Assembly: GCA_944386485.1 (NCBI GenBank)
Contig: CALXBG010000079.1
Location: forward strand, 1 to 64,000
Reading direction: 5' to 3'
From: an uncultured Pygmaiobacter sp.
Lineage (GTDB): Bacteria > Bacillota > Clostridia > Oscillospirales > Ruminococcaceae
DNA: 64,000 nt
Positions 16,462 through 24,123 of this stretch are shown in pieces; position 1 is the stretch's first letter, and the number at the start of each line of letters is the position of its first letter. The translations under genes were made by a program, and so were the position numbers. A model generated the notes under the pieces. It saw nothing but the letters and a program-made list of their open reading frames with translations. It did not search any database and had not been told where the DNA came from.

Positions 16462-17169
16462 TCAGCCATTTGTCCTGCCGCCGATGAACCGATAGCCCAC
16501 CCCGCGCACCGTCTTGATATATTTAGGATTTGACGGGTCATCTCCCAGCTTCTGGCGCAGGGTTCCCACATGCATATCCAGCGTGCGGGTTTCCCCGATA
16601 AAATCGTATCCCCACACCGTCTGTAACAGTTCCTCCCGTCCCAGCGCACGGTCCGCGCCGAGGATCAGGGTCTTGAGCAGCTCAAATTCCTTATAAGTCA
16701 GCTCGACCGGTCTGCCATCGACCGTGACCTCCCGCGCTTTGGTATCAACCGCCAGCGCGCCGAACTCATACCGATCCTCCAGCACCGGCCGGTCGTCCGC
16801 GACGCGGCGCAGCAGCGCCCGCACCCGGGCACAGAGCTCGAGCACGCTGAAAGGCTTGGTCATGTAATCGTCCGCCCCGGCATCCAACCCGGTGATCTTA
16901 TCGGTCTCGGTATCCCGGGCGGTGAGCATCATCGCCTTGATCCGCCGCAGCTCGGGGCTCTGGCGCATCAATTTGAGGGCGGTGATACCGTCCATCCCCT
17001 CAAGCATAATGTCGAAGATGACCAGCGCCGGCCGATGTTCGGCCATCGCCTTGAGGGCGGGGGCGGCGTCGGAAAATCCGCGCACCTGATACCCCTCGCT
17101 GGTCAGCGCCGCGTCCAGCAGCGCCCGGATGCTCTCGTCGTCCTCGATCACATAGATCAGCTGTGCCAA
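16462..17169 (-). CDS. phoP: Phosphate regulon response regulator PhoB/PhoP
   Basis: OmpR-family response regulator that binds Pho boxes. I use the TTG start at 17167-17169, preceded by AGAGGGAAC; this gives 235 residues, normal length. The receiver is canonical: acidic pair in VIEDDES, phosphoacceptor Asp in VIFDIMLEGMDG, Thr in MMLTARD, Lys in MTKPF. The C-terminal winged helix has LTYKEFELLKTL and ends VRGVGYRF. Partner of the PhoR kinase immediately downstream. Its likely target, three 11-bp-spaced TTTACA-type repeats, lies in front of pstS at the head of this operon, implying autoregulation. Confidence 0.93.
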   Translation of the reverse strand: MAQLIYVIEDDESIRALLDAALTSEGYQVRGFSDAAPALKAMAEHRPALVIFDIMLEGMDGITALKLMRQSPELRRIKAMMLTARDTETDKITGLDAGADDYMTKPFSVLELCARVRALLRRVADDRPVLEDRYEFGALAVDTKAREVTVDGRPVELTYKEFELLKTLILGADRALGREELLQTVWGYDFIGETRTLDMHVGTLRQKLGDDPSNPKYIKTVRGVGYRFIGGRTNG

Positions 17170-17203
17170 AGCAGTTCCCTCTTTCCTGTGTTTTCCGTAT
17201 CGT

Positions 17204-17866
17204 TCAGCGGCCGGTATTGTGGATACCGGTCTTGGAGAACTCGGTCCACTCGCAGATGTTGACCGCGTGGTCTCCCAACCGCTCGAGATATTTTGCAATC
17301 ATCAGATAATCAATCGCCACATCCACCATCGAGCTGTCCTGATGCAGCACCTCCACCATCCGGGTCTTGACCTCGTTGAAGGCGTTATCCACAATATCAT
17401 CCCGCGCGATGACCGCCTCGGCCTTCGCGGTGTCAACCCGCACAAAGGCGTCCACCGCATCGACCACCATGCCCCGTGCCTCAGCCGCCATCTCATCGAT
17501 CAGCGAAAGCAGCTGGGGGATCTCTCCGTTGATGTGGCGGGAGATCTCGGCGATATCGGCGGCGGCGTCCCCGATCCGCTCGATATCGGTGATCATCTTG
17601 AGGGCGGTAGAGACCGTTCTCAGATCTCGCGCCACCGGCTGCTGACGCAGCAGCAAGGTCAAGCAATGACGCTCGATCTCCCGTTCCATATCATCTACCC
17701 GGCGATCCCCCTCGATGACCTGGCGGGCCAGCTGTGGATCCTGGGTCTTGAACGCCCGAATCGCATCCTCAATCGCCTGCACGGCGATCGAGCCCATCCG
17801 GATCAGGCTGGTCGACAGCTCAGAGAGCTGCGCGTCAAAGGATTTTCGCACCGACATTTCTTTCAC
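17204..17866 (-). CDS. phoU: Phosphate signalling protein PhoU
   Basis: Cytoplasmic negative regulator linking Pst transport to PhoR. The 220 residues form two PhoU repeats, each with the metal-binding E/DxxxD pattern (RRVDDMEREIERHC and DDIVDNAFNEVKTRM). The GTG at 17864-17866 gives MKEMSVRKSFDAQL; the ATG four... three codons on is an alternative start. It sits between pstB (51 bp upstream) and phoP in the same operon, which is the expected position. Confidence 0.92.
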   Translation of the reverse strand: MKEMSVRKSFDAQLSELSTSLIRMGSIAVQAIEDAIRAFKTQDPQLARQVIEGDRRVDDMEREIERHCLTLLLRQQPVARDLRTVSTALKMITDIERIGDAAADIAEISRHINGEIPQLLSLIDEMAAEARGMVVDAVDAFVRVDTAKAEAVIARDDIVDNAFNEVKTRMVEVLHQDSSMVDVAIDYLMIAKYLERLGDHAVNICEWTEFSKTGIHNTGR

Positions 17867-17917
17867 GCTCTCTTTCTCTATTATAGCCGCACCGACGCGG
17901 CCAGAAAAGCTTTTTTA

Positions 17918-18673
17918 TCATCCGAACCGGCCGGTGATGTAGTCCTCGGTCCGCTTATCCCGCGGCATGCTGAAGATCTGTTCGGTCGGTCCGATCTCCA
18001 CCATCTCACCCAGCAGGAAGAAGGCGCACTTGTCGCTGATGCGGGCCGCCTGCTGCATGTTATGGGTGACGATGACGACGGTATAATTCTTTTTCAGCTC
18101 GGCCATCAGCTCCTCGATCCGGATGGTCGAGGCGGGGTCGAGCGCGCTGGTCGGCTCATCCATCAGCAGCACATCCGGCTGGACCGCCAGCGCCCGTGCG
18201 ATGCACAGCCGCTGCTGCTGTCCGCCCGACAGGCCGAGGGCGGATTTTTTCAGCCGGTCCTTGACCTCATCCCAAAGGCTCGCGCCCCGCAGGCTTTTCT
18301 CCACCAGCTCGCTCAGCTGGGCCTTGGAGTGAACGCCGTGCAGTCGCGGACCATAGGCGATATTGTCATAGATGCTCATCGGGAACGGATTGGGTTTCTG
18401 AAAAACCATACCGACCTTCTTTCGCAGCTGGGTAACATCGACCGTGGGGGCAAAGATGTCCTGCCCGTGGTAGAGCACCTCGCCCTCAATTTTCACCCCC
18501 GGCACCAGATCGTTCATCCGGTTGAGGGTTTTGAGAAAGGTGGATTTTCCGCAGCCGGAGGGGCCAATCAGCGCGGTGATCTCCCGCTCGACCAGATCGA
18601 CCGTAATCCCCTTGAGGGCCTCAAAGTTGCCGTAATACAGCTTCAAATTTTTGCTGGTAATGATATTTTCCAC
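17918..18673 (-). CDS. pstB: Phosphate ABC transporter ATP-binding protein PstB
   Basis: ATPase of the high-affinity phosphate importer. The 251 residues contain Walker [11 protein letters not shown]-loop [15 protein letters not shown], signature LSGGQQQRL and Walker [12 protein letters not shown], with the PstB-specific NPFPMSI. The GTG start is preceded by AAGGAGGAG. It follows pstA by 15 bp. Confidence 0.96.
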   Translation of the reverse strand: MENIITSKNLKLYYGNFEALKGITVDLVEREITALIGPSGCGKSTFLKTLNRMNDLVPGVKIEGEVLYHGQDIFAPTVDVTQLRKKVGMVFQKPNPFPMSIYDNIAYGPRLHGVHSKAQLSELVEKSLRGASLWDEVKDRLKKSALGLSGGQQQRLCIARALAVQPDVLLMDEPTSALDPASTIRIEELMAELKKNYTVVIVTHNMQQAARISDKCAFFLLGEMVEIGPTEQIFSMPRDKRTEDYITGRFG

Positions 18674-18688
18674 GAGGTTTTCTCCTCC

Positions 18689-19561
18689 TTAACGCTTGTT
18701 CTTGAGCCGGCTGCCCAGCTGTTTTGCGGCAAAGTTGATGACGAGAACGATCACCATCAGTACCGCCGCCACCGCAAAGGCGACGTCAAACTTGCCGCGC
18801 TCCATCGCATAGATATACAGCGCAACGCTGAGGGTTGCACCCGAGCCGCCCATCGCCGTAAAGAAGCCGCCCAGCAGCTTCAGGCCCATGCCTGCGGTAA
18901 AGAGCAGCGCCGCCGACTCGCCGACGATCCGTCCGATGGCGAGGATGCAGCCGGTGACGATGCCGTCAATACAGCTGGGCAGGATGATGGTCCGGATCAT
19001 ATACCACTTGGTGGCCCCGAGCCCGAGCGCCCCCTCGCGGTAGCTTTCGGGAACGGTTTTCAGGCTCTCCTGTGTGGTTCGAACGATGGTGGGCAGGATC
19101 ATGATGACCAGCGTCAGTGCGCCCGAGAGCAGCGAAGTCTTGAGGGAGAGCAGCTGACAGAAGAACATCATGCCTACAAGGCCATAGATAATCGAGGGAA
19201 TTCCGGCGAGGGTCTCGGTTGTGAACTCGATGATCCGCACCAGCCGCCCACTCTTTGCATACTCATTCAGATAGACCGCCGCCCCGACACCAAGGGGCAG
19301 TACGATCAGCAGCGCGGCGATGATAATATAAAGGGTATTGAGGATACTGGGCAGGATGCCGATGGTCTTGTTGAGGTAGCTTTCCTGCGACGAGAGCAGC
19401 TGCCAGCTGATGTTCGGCAGGCCCCGGATCAAAATGTAGCCGATCAGCGAGACGACCAGCAGAATACAGAGAACCGCGCAGCCCCAGATGACAAACCGCA
19501 GTACGCGGTCATACATCCGGCGGCGGGCCGGAAGGCGCTGATCAATGCGTCTGTCTTCCAT
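18689..19561 (-). CDS. pstA: Phosphate ABC transporter permease PstA
   Basis: Inner-membrane permease subunit, 290 residues, with about six helices and the binding-protein-dependent transport EAA-like loop (YREGALGLGATKWYMIRT). GVGAAVYLNEYA and AGIPSIIYGLVG are characteristic of PstA. It starts one base after the pstC stop, so expression is tightly coupled. Confidence 0.95.
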   Translation of the reverse strand: MEDRRIDQRLPARRRMYDRVLRFVIWGCAVLCILLVVSLIGYILIRGLPNISWQLLSSQESYLNKTIGILPSILNTLYIIIAALLIVLPLGVGAAVYLNEYAKSGRLVRIIEFTTETLAGIPSIIYGLVGMMFFCQLLSLKTSLLSGALTLVIMILPTIVRTTQESLKTVPESYREGALGLGATKWYMIRTIILPSCIDGIVTGCILAIGRIVGESAALLFTAGMGLKLLGGFFTAMGGSGATLSVALYIYAMERGKFDVAFAVAAVLMVIVLVINFAAKQLGSRLKNKR

Positions 19562-19562
19562 C

Positions 19563-20480
19563 TCAGCGGCCTCCCTTCGCGTTTTTCTTGAGCAGGATAT
19601 TCAGCAGGACATTGATGAGCATAATAAAGAGGAAGAGGACCAGAGCGATCGAGAAAAGCGCCTGCCTCTGGAGACCGGAGGAGTAGCTCATCTCCTTGGA
19701 GATCGCGGTGGTGAGGAAGGTGACGCTGCCGAACAGGCTGGGCATATTCGCTACGTTGCCGGCCACCATCATAACCGCCATCGCCTCGCCGATCGCCCGG
19801 CCGATACCGAGCACCACACCGGCTGCAATACCGCTCTTTGCCGCCGGGATACTGACCTTGAAGATGGTCTCGATCTGGGTCGCGCCAAGCGCGAGAGATG
19901 CCTCTTCATATTCGGGCGGCACCGCTGAAAGCGCGGTCTCCGAAACGCTGATGATCGAGGGGAGGATCATGACCGAGAGCACCAGAATTGCGGCGAAGAG
20001 GCTGGTGCCCTTGGGCAGGTCAAAGACCGCCGCAATAAAGGGAACCAGTACCGAGACGCCGATCAGGCCGTAGACGACCGACGGGATGCCGGCCAGCAGA
20101 TCCACCGCGGGGCGGATCTTGTCCGCAAGACGGCGGGGAGCAATCTTCGCGAGGAAAACTGCGGTCATCAGGCCGATCGGCACACCGATCAAGGTCGCGC
20201 CGACGGTACCGTAAATTGAAGTCAGGATGAAAGGAAGGATACCGAATTTCGGCTCACTTGCCGTGGAGGCCCACACCTTTCCCAGCAAAAACTCTCCCAG
20301 CCCGATTTCCCGGATCGCAGGAATACCGGACAGGATCATATAAACCGAGATCAGCGCCACACAGCCGATGGCAAGGATACCGCACAGAAAGAAGAATATA
20401 TTCATTACCAGCTCGCTCGCGGCGCGAATTCTGCGGCGCAGCCGCTGCAGGCTCTCATTGCTTTTCTGTTTCGCTTTCAC
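19563..20480 (-). CDS. pstC: Phosphate ABC transporter permease PstC
   Basis: Second permease subunit, 305 residues, six helices. Diagnostic stretches are LAGIPSVVYGLIGV and the EAA-like loop EEASLALGATQIETIF. The start is GTG, eight bases after GGAGG. A strong GC hairpin separates it from pstS, which probably sets a lower level of the permease than of the binding protein. Confidence 0.95.
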   Translation of the reverse strand: MKAKQKSNESLQRLRRRIRAASELVMNIFFFLCGILAIGCVALISVYMILSGIPAIREIGLGEFLLGKVWASTASEPKFGILPFILTSIYGTVGATLIGVPIGLMTAVFLAKIAPRRLADKIRPAVDLLAGIPSVVYGLIGVSVLVPFIAAVFDLPKGTSLFAAILVLSVMILPSIISVSETALSAVPPEYEEASLALGATQIETIFKVSIPAAKSGIAAGVVLGIGRAIGEAMAVMMVAGNVANMPSLFGSVTFLTTAISKEMSYSSGLQRQALFSIALVLFLFIMLINVLLNILLKKNAKGGR

Positions 20481-20503
20481 AAAGAACCTCCGATACCGGG
20501 TTT

Positions 20504-20531
20504 CCCCCGGGACCGCAGGCGGCCCCGGGGG
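20504..20531 (-). other. Intercistronic hairpin between pstS and pstC
   Basis: Arms 20504-20516 and 20519-20531 pair over 13 positions with a 2-nt loop and are not followed by a T-run. Such a structure commonly protects the 3' end of the upstream cistron, raising PstS relative to the permease. Confidence 0.65.
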
Positions 20532-20564
20532 ATCTCCCGTACTGAAAAAAAGTTTACTTTTGGA

Positions 20565-21434
20565 TTACTCTGCGACAGGAACCGCACCCGCACCGCGGAT
20601 GATGTCGTTCGCATCAGCGCTGGTGGCGAAGTCAAAGAAAGCCTGTGCAGCCTCGCTCAGCGCGGTGCCGTCCTTGGTGACGAAGACGAAGGGGCGCTGG
20701 ATCTTGTAGCTGCCGTCGAGAACGGTCTCCTCGCTGGGAGCGACGCCGTCCACGGTGACGGCCTTGACGGTCTCGTCATTCTCAACCGCCGACAGGCTGG
20801 CGTAGCCGATGGCATTGACATTGGAGGAGACGTTCGCGATCACCGCACCGGTGGAGGTGGACTCGTTGGCGTACTTGCAGACATCCTCCACACCGACGAT
20901 GCTCTCAAAGCCGTCGCGGGTGCCGCTGCCGGCCTCGCGGCCTTCCATGACAACCTCGGCGTCGTTGCCGCCGACCTCGCTCCAGTTCGCGATCTCGCCG
21001 GTGGCAAGGCCGGCGATCTGCTCGAGGGTAAGGTTCTCAACGGGGTTATCCTTATTGACGATGATGGCGATGCCGTCCAGCGCGACGGTGGTCTCAACCA
21101 GGCCCTCGGCCTTCTCCTCGTCCTTCAGCGCACGGGAGGACAGACCGATGTCGGTGGTGCCGTCGATCACGGCCTGGATGCCGGTGCCCGAACCGGTCGG
21201 ATCATAGGAGACGGTCACGCCGCTGTTGCTGCCCATGAAAGCCTCGGACAGACCGCCGATGACGCTCTCCATCGAGGTCGAACCGTTGGTGCCGACCGTG
21301 CCGGAAAGCCCGGCAGCAGAGGAATTGCCCGCCGCGGAAGAGCCGCCGGCAGTCGAAGAATCCGAACCACCGCAGCCAACCAACATAGCCGCCGCGAAGG
21401 TGAGCACAAGACCAAGAGAAATCAGCTTTTTCAT
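20565..21434 (-). CDS. pstS: Phosphate-binding lipoprotein PstS
   Basis: Extracytoplasmic phosphate receptor of the Pst system. I start at the ATG giving MKKLISLGLVLTF, nine bases after AAAAGGG; the ATG eight codons earlier has AAGG directly against it. The signal peptide ends in lipobox LVGC, followed by a Ser/Gly linker. Phosphate-site motifs are NGSTSMESVIGGL, SYDPTGSGTGIQA and GREAGSGTRDGFE. 289 residues. First gene of the operon, directly behind a Pho-box promoter. Confidence 0.96.
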   Translation of the reverse strand: MKKLISLGLVLTFAAAMLVGCGGSDSSTAGGSSAAGNSSAAGLSGTVGTNGSTSMESVIGGLSEAFMGSNSGVTVSYDPTGSGTGIQAVIDGTTDIGLSSRALKDEEKAEGLVETTVALDGIAIIVNKDNPVENLTLEQIAGLATGEIANWSEVGGNDAEVVMEGREAGSGTRDGFESIVGVEDVCKYANESTSTGAVIANVSSNVNAIGYASLSAVENDETVKAVTVDGVAPSEETVLDGSYKIQRPFVFVTKDGTALSEAAQAFFDFATSADANDIIRGAGAVPVAE

Positions 21435-21512
21435 AACGAAATACCCTTTTCCTTTCATCCTTGAAATCTATCGATTCAAATTGCCCGGCCGGTTATCCCG
21501 ACCACGCCATTT

Positions 21513-21578
21513 ATTCTACCAGCGGCGACTTTACATAAACACCAGCTTTCTGTATCAGTTTTGTAAAGCGCGGGTAAA
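21513..21578 (-). promoter_or_regulatory. Pho box and promoter of the pst operon
   Basis: On the minus strand TTTACC, TTTACA and GATACA follow one another at exactly 11-bp spacing (21573-21578, 21562-21567, 21551-21556), with a weaker fourth repeat CTGGTG at 21540-21545; this matches the tandem TT(A/T/C)ACA PhoP-binding pattern of Bacillus. A -10 TAGAAT lies at 21513-21518. Confidence 0.8.
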
Positions 21579-21673
21579 GTGGTTTTGCAGTTTTATTCAT
21601 TCCCGGTTCATTGCCTTTTATCGTGCGATATGCTAAATTATCTTGTAGATTCTGATTGTAAAACGGAGGAAGC

Positions 21674-22939
21674 ATGGAACGAATCGAACAAACGGAGCGC
21701 CCCGCACGTACCCGCGCCGCCCTTTTTGCTGCGGACTGCGGGGATCGGGACATCGACCGCAGCCTTTCGGAGCTGCGCGCGCTGGCCGAGAGCGCCGAGA
21801 TGGAGGTCCTGTTCGAGGTCACCCAGCGGCGGGATGCGCCCGACGTCGGCTGCTATCTGGGCGAGGGCCGGCTGGCTGAGGCCCGGGCGCTGTGCGAAGC
21901 GCAGGAGATCGAGGTCTGTGTCTTCGACGATGAGCTGACCGGCACCCAGATCAAAAATCTGGAAGATCAGCTGGGGGTTCCGGTAGTGGACCGCACGCTG
22001 CTGATCCTCGACATCTTTGCCGCACGGGCAACGACCAATGAGGGCAAGCTGCAAACCGAGCTGGCGGCGCTCTCCTATCGGCTGCCCCGTCTGGCCGGCT
22101 TGCGGGAAGGACTTTCCCGTCAGGGCGGCGGTGGTGCGGGCGGCACCGGCGCCCGGCGCGGGGCCGGCGAGAGCAAGCTGGAGTACGACCGCCGCCATCT
22201 GCGCCGGCGGATGGAGCTGATCCGGGGCAAGCTGGCGGCCATCGAACAGCGGCGCGCCCAGACCCGCCGCAGCCGGCAGCACAACGCGGTGCCGGTGATC
22301 GCGCTGGTCGGCTATACCAATGTGGGAAAATCCAGCCTGCTCAATGCGCTGTGCGGCGCCGAGGTCATGGCGCAGGACCAGCTGTTCGCCACGCTGGACC
22401 CCACCGCCCGCAAAGCGATGCTGCCCAGCGGTCAGCAGGTGATCTTCGTTGATACCGTCGGGTTCGTCAGCCGGCTGCCCCACAGCCTGGTCGAGGCGTT
22501 CAAATCAACGCTGGAGGAGGCAAAATTTGCCGATTTGATCCTGCGGGTGGCTGACGCAAGCGACCCGCTGCGGGATGAGCAGCTTCAGGTCACCGCCGAG
22601 GTCCTCGCTGAGATCGGCGCCGCGGACAAGGAGACCGCCATCATCTATAACAAGTGTGACCGAACCCATCTGGCCGCTTATGACGGGCTGTGCGTCTCGG
22701 CCAAAACCGGGCAGGGGCTGGACCAGCTGCGCGCGCTGGTGGACGAAAAGCTGGCCGCCCGGGTTCTTCCGGTTGAACTGCTTTTGCCCTATGACAAGCT
22801 GTCTTTGCTGGGCACGCTGCGGCAGGGCGGCAGCGTGCAGGAAGAGCAGTACCAGCCCGAGGGGGTGCGGGTACGCGCCCTTGCCGACCGGCGGATTCTG
22901 TACCAGCTTGCCCCCTATCTGATCCGGGACACAAAATAG
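21674..22939 (+). CDS. hflX: Ribosome-associated GTPase HflX
   Basis: GTPase that splits stalled or stressed ribosomes. 421 residues: N-terminal glycine-rich HflX domain (QRRDAPDVGCYLGEGRLAE, then VFDDELTGTQIKNLED), a basic coiled segment with ESKLEYDRRHLRRRM, and a G domain with G1 GYTNVGKSS, G3 DTVGF and G4 NKCD. The GGTGAGGTGARRGAGES loop is the typical family insertion. GGAGGAAGC precedes the ATG. Divergent from pstS; a membrane protein gene follows 19 bp downstream. Confidence 0.96.
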   Translation: MERIEQTERPARTRAALFAADCGDRDIDRSLSELRALAESAEMEVLFEVTQRRDAPDVGCYLGEGRLAEARALCEAQEIEVCVFDDELTGTQIKNLEDQLGVPVVDRTLLILDIFAARATTNEGKLQTELAALSYRLPRLAGLREGLSRQGGGGAGGTGARRGAGESKLEYDRRHLRRRMELIRGKLAAIEQRRAQTRRSRQHNAVPVIALVGYTNVGKSSLLNALCGAEVMAQDQLFATLDPTARKAMLPSGQQVIFVDTVGFVSRLPHSLVEAFKSTLEEAKFADLILRVADASDPLRDEQLQVTAEVLAEIGAADKETAIIYNKCDRTHLAAYDGLCVSAKTGQGLDQLRALVDEKLAARVLPVELLLPYDKLSLLGTLRQGGSVQEEQYQPEGVRVRALADRRILYQLAPYLIRDTK

Positions 22940-22958
22940 CGCAAAGGAGCTGATTTTG

Positions 22959-23750
22959 ATGGGATATTATCGCCGTTATACCCTCTTTTACTTTTTGGTT
23001 GCCTTTGCCGAGGCGGCGCTCTGGCTGTTGCTGGTGGGGACAATCTACCAGATCGCGGTATTGTTTCTGGTGGCCGCGTTTGTTGTCACCGCGGTGTTCT
23101 ACACCGTTCTTGCCGCCCGCCGGTACCAGCGGGCAGTCAGTCGGATGGTGGAGAGCGCCGACACCACGGCCTTTCTTGCGGAAAATGCCCGCTGCATCAA
23201 GGCGAGCAGCCGAAAAACCCGTACTGCTATGCAGCTCAATCAGGTCTATGCGCTGATGCTGGAAGGGCGGTTTGACGAGGCCACACAGCTGATGGAACAG
23301 ATCCGACCCAAGCCCCGCAGGCAAAAACGGCTGCGGCTCAACAATCAGCTGGGCTACGCGATGCGCTCGGCCAGTCTCGCACTTTTTACCGGACGGATGC
23401 AAGACGCCCGCGCGCAGATCGAACAGATGCAGCAGACGCTGCGGGAGCTCGCCCCAACCGACAGTCTTTTCACCCATTACGACAAGGCGATGCAGGACCT
23501 GACCCAGCAGCTCGCGGTGCGCGAGGGAGGCGGGCAGGCGTATGTCGCCTATTTTGAAAACCAGGCCAAGAGCAGCGGGGCTCGGGTGACCAGCGGCAGC
23601 AATTATTTTTATCTCGGTCTCGCGCAGGAGAATGCGGGAGATACCGCGCAGGCGCTGGTCTCCTACGATGCGGCCGTGCAGCAGATTCCCGGCCTTTTTC
23701 TGGGCCGTCAAGCGGCAGAGCGGGCCGCGCAGCTGCGGGCGCAAAGCTGA
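22959..23750 (+). CDS. Membrane protein with TPR-like helical repeats
   Basis: Unrecognised 263-residue protein. Two hydrophobic helices at about residues 6-50 are followed by a soluble, helical, Gln/Arg-rich domain whose pattern (LNQVYALMLEGRFDEATQLM, NYFYLGLAQENAGDTAQAL) resembles tetratricopeptide repeats. It would be anchored in the membrane with a cytoplasmic protein-interaction domain. The ATG follows AAAGGAG by 9 bases. It is 19 bp after hflX with no terminator between, so likely co-transcribed. No function is proposed. Confidence 0.75.
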   Translation: MGYYRRYTLFYFLVAFAEAALWLLLVGTIYQIAVLFLVAAFVVTAVFYTVLAARRYQRAVSRMVESADTTAFLAENARCIKASSRKTRTAMQLNQVYALMLEGRFDEATQLMEQIRPKPRRQKRLRLNNQLGYAMRSASLALFTGRMQDARAQIEQMQQTLRELAPTDSLFTHYDKAMQDLTQQLAVREGGGQAYVAYFENQAKSSGARVTSGSNYFYLGLAQENAGDTAQALVSYDAAVQQIPGLFLGRQAAERAAQLRAQS

Positions 23751-23760
23751 ATAAAAACAA

Positions 23761-23810
23761 AAAGCGACCGGCATCTTGCGATGCATTTTGCGATGCCGGC
23801 CGCTTTTTTT
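23761..23810. terminator. Bidirectional terminator
   Basis: AAAGCGACCGGCATC pairs with GATGCCGGCCGCTTT around a 16-nt loop and is followed by a T-run, between convergent genes. Confidence 0.82.
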
Positions 23811-23819
23811 GTTCTGTTT

Positions 23820-24041
23820 TCAGCGCAGTTCGACGGTGTAGCTGAACTTGTACTCCTGCTGCAGCGCCTTGACCTTCTCCTCGTTGTCCTCGATGAAGGT
23901 CTCGGTATAGACCGATTTTCCCTGCTTCTGATAATCCTTGACGATCTGGTTGAGCTTATCCCAGCACTCCTGATACCGGGGCTCCTCCTTCTCGTCGAGA
24001 TTGATGACAAACTCCCGATGCTTGGGGATGCGTGCTTTCAT
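23820..24041 (-). CDS. Small conserved-looking hypothetical protein (73 aa)
   Basis: I do not recognise this charged, soluble 73-residue protein (begins MKARIPKHREFVINL; mid-section EPRYQECWDKLNQIV; ends YKFSYTVELR). It has no membrane segment or signal peptide and looks helical with a terminal strand. It is supported by a dedicated TTGCCA-17-TATACT promoter, a TGAGGAG ribosome binding site eight bases before the ATG, and a terminator right after the stop, so it is probably expressed as its own unit. Confidence 0.68.
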   Translation of the reverse strand: MKARIPKHREFVINLDEKEEPRYQECWDKLNQIVKDYQKQGKSVYTETFIEDNEEKVKALQQEYKFSYTVELR

Positions 24042-24089
24042 TGCCGATACTCCTCACTTCCCGGGCGGCGCGCCCGCTTTTTCCGTTTC

Positions 24090-24118
24090 AGTATAAGTCA
24101 TCGCGCGCCGTTTGGCAA
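24090..24118 (-). promoter_or_regulatory. Promoter of the 73-aa gene
   Basis: Minus-strand TTGCCA, 17-bp spacer, TATACT, placing a start site about 40 bp before the ATG. Confidence 0.6.
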
Positions 24119-24123
24119 GTGGT

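Noticed and set aside
14786..16495. 569-codon open frame opposite phoR
   Set aside because: Antisense of a clear histidine kinase; no ribosome binding site or domain.
17219..19591. 790-codon open frame opposite phoU-pstB-pstA
   Set aside because: It spans three well-recognised genes on the other strand and contains His/Gln/Asp-rich nonsense sequence.
24042..24090. GC-rich inverted repeat as a terminator of the DUF4340 operon
   Set aside because: The leftward side has no T-run, and the repeat lies in the leader of the 73-aa gene.
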